In this document: one piece after another, positions 21,539 through 22,117 of the stretch
How positions within the stretch are numbered: position 1 is the stretch's first letter
How the letters are laid out: each line of letters starts with the position of its first letter
Source: Victivallales bacterium
GTDB taxonomy: Bacteria > Verrucomicrobiota > Lentisphaeria > Oligosphaerales > Oligosphaeraceae
NCBI GenBank assembly: GCA_017964325.1
Contig: JAGCSE010000109.1
Location: forward strand, 1 to 22,117
Direction: 5' to 3'
Length of the DNA stretch: 22,117 nt
Translations under genes and position numbers: made by a program
Notes under the pieces: model-generated
What the model was told of the DNA's origin: nothing
Databases searched by the model: none
The model's input: only the letters and a program-made list of their open reading frames with translations

Positions 21539-22117
21539 TCACAAATACAAATAATCATTCAGCACGGGCTGGAGGCCGCCGTTCTGCATGTCACGGTACA
21601 TCGTCTTGATGCTGCGGACGTCCTGTATTTCGAACTGCTCGTCGCCCGTATCCTTTTCCTCCGTGCCCGTATATTTCGCCTCGTGGTCGCCGATGCCTGT
21701 GGAGACGCCGGCGGAAATCTTTGTCGCGCAGATTTTTGCGATGCCGTTACGGAATGTGGCGGATTCGCGGCTGGAGACCGTGATGCCGACGAACGGCAGG
21801 AAAATCCGGTAGGCGCAGAGAATCTGGCAGAGTTCGCGTTCACCGACGTCGCGCGGGTTGATGCGACCGTTGTTGACAATCGGACGAAGGCGCGGGCAGC
21901 TGAGGCTGAGTTCCGCATGCGGATATTTGCGGTTGATCAGATAGACGTGGTATGCGGAGGCGAAAGCGTCTCTATGCCAGTCGCTTAGACCAAGCAGGGC
22001 GGAAAATCCCGCGCCGCGCATGCCGCCCATCAAGGCGCGTTCCTGCGCGTCGAAACGGTAGGGCCAGACGCGTTTGTGGCCGAGCAGATGGAGCTGTTCG
22101 TATTTGACGCGGTCGTA
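21539..22117 (-). CDS. thiH: 2-iminoacetate synthase ThiH, C-terminal part (partial)
   Basis: The 5' end lies beyond the right edge; 192 residues are visible, starting YDRVKYEQLHLLG. ThiH is a radical-SAM enzyme that cleaves tyrosine to give 2-iminoacetate for the thiazole ring of thiamine. The visible part has RGAGFSALLGLSDWHRDAF, like the ThiH GxGALIGLSDxWR region. It is followed by LSLSCPRLRP (like SVSFPRLRP), CQILCAYRIFLPFVGITVSSRE (like ICAFRLLAPEIELSLSTRE) and a C-terminal EIQDVRS...GLQPVLNDY. The radical-SAM CxxxCxxC motif would lie outside the window. The HydG paralogue is less likely, because the C-terminus lacks the CxxC-containing extension of HydG. It is followed by its own terminator. 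Confidence 0.88.
   Translation of the reverse strand, partial: YDRVKYEQLHLLGHKRVWPYRFDAQERALMGGMRGAGFSALLGLSDWHRDAFASAYHVYLINRKYPHAELSLSCPRLRPIVNNGRINPRDVGERELCQILCAYRIFLPFVGITVSSRESATFRNGIAKICATKISAGVSTGIGDHEAKYTGTEEKDTGDEQFEIQDVRSIKTMYRDMQNGGLQPVLNDYLYL

Noticed and set aside
21353..21988. Plus-strand open frame of 211 codons across the vapB promoter and thiH
   Set aside because: It runs antisense through thiH, the terminator and the vapBC operator, and its translation has no motif.

Overview
The window looks like chromosomal DNA of a Lentisphaerae/Verrucomicrobia-type (PVC) bacterium, possibly a gut Victivallis-like organism. This placement is an inference. It rests on the mix of gene types: a Tat-exported GH78-like enzyme, a GH51-like enzyme, several large uncharacterised secreted TIM-barrel proteins with CBM4/9-like modules, a C10 protease carrying a BACON-like domain, and palindromic repeats with a GGCGGGACGC core. 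No rRNA or other marker is present to confirm it.

Layout. (1) 1-440: the 3' ends of two tandem, recently duplicated genes encoding short charged proteins. (2) 441-4795: a chaperone operon, dnaK-groES-groEL. It is preceded by a very good candidate sigma-54 (-24/-12) promoter and two perfect palindromes, and it ends in a strong intrinsic terminator. (3) 4852-6861 (minus): a secreted uncharacterised glycoside-hydrolase-like protein, convergent with groEL. (4) 7082-20641 (plus): seven co-directional genes. They encode a Tat-exported PHP-fold protein, a secreted TIM-barrel/CBM protein, a Tat-exported GH78-like rhamnosidase, a helical lipoprotein, a cytoplasmic GH51-like arabinofuranosidase, a secreted C10 cysteine protease and a large secreted CBM/TIM-barrel/CBM protein. 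(5) 20642-20680: a twin hairpin. (6) 20722-21433 (minus): a vapBC toxin-antitoxin pair with a palindromic operator over its promoter. (7) 21483-22117 (minus): the C-terminal half of thiH (thiamine thiazole synthesis) with its own terminator.

How the parts may work together. Regions 3 and 4 look like a locus for degrading plant-type polysaccharide. The GH78-like and GH51-like enzymes suggest rhamnose- and arabinose-containing pectic side chains, with export by both Sec and Tat and one enzyme (GH51) left in the cytoplasm. There is no recognisable transporter, SusC/D pair, sulfatase or transcription regulator in the window, so uptake and control must be encoded elsewhere.

The most unusual signals are four. 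First, two unrelated enzymes share a similar 35-residue Tat leader, each ending at an internal methionine preceded by a Shine-Dalgarno-like sequence. Second, the chaperone operon has a sigma-54-like promoter and no visible CIRCE. Third, two independent heptanucleotide tandem repeats sit in intergenic gaps of the glycan locus. Fourth, a REP-like palindrome recurs at dispersed sites.
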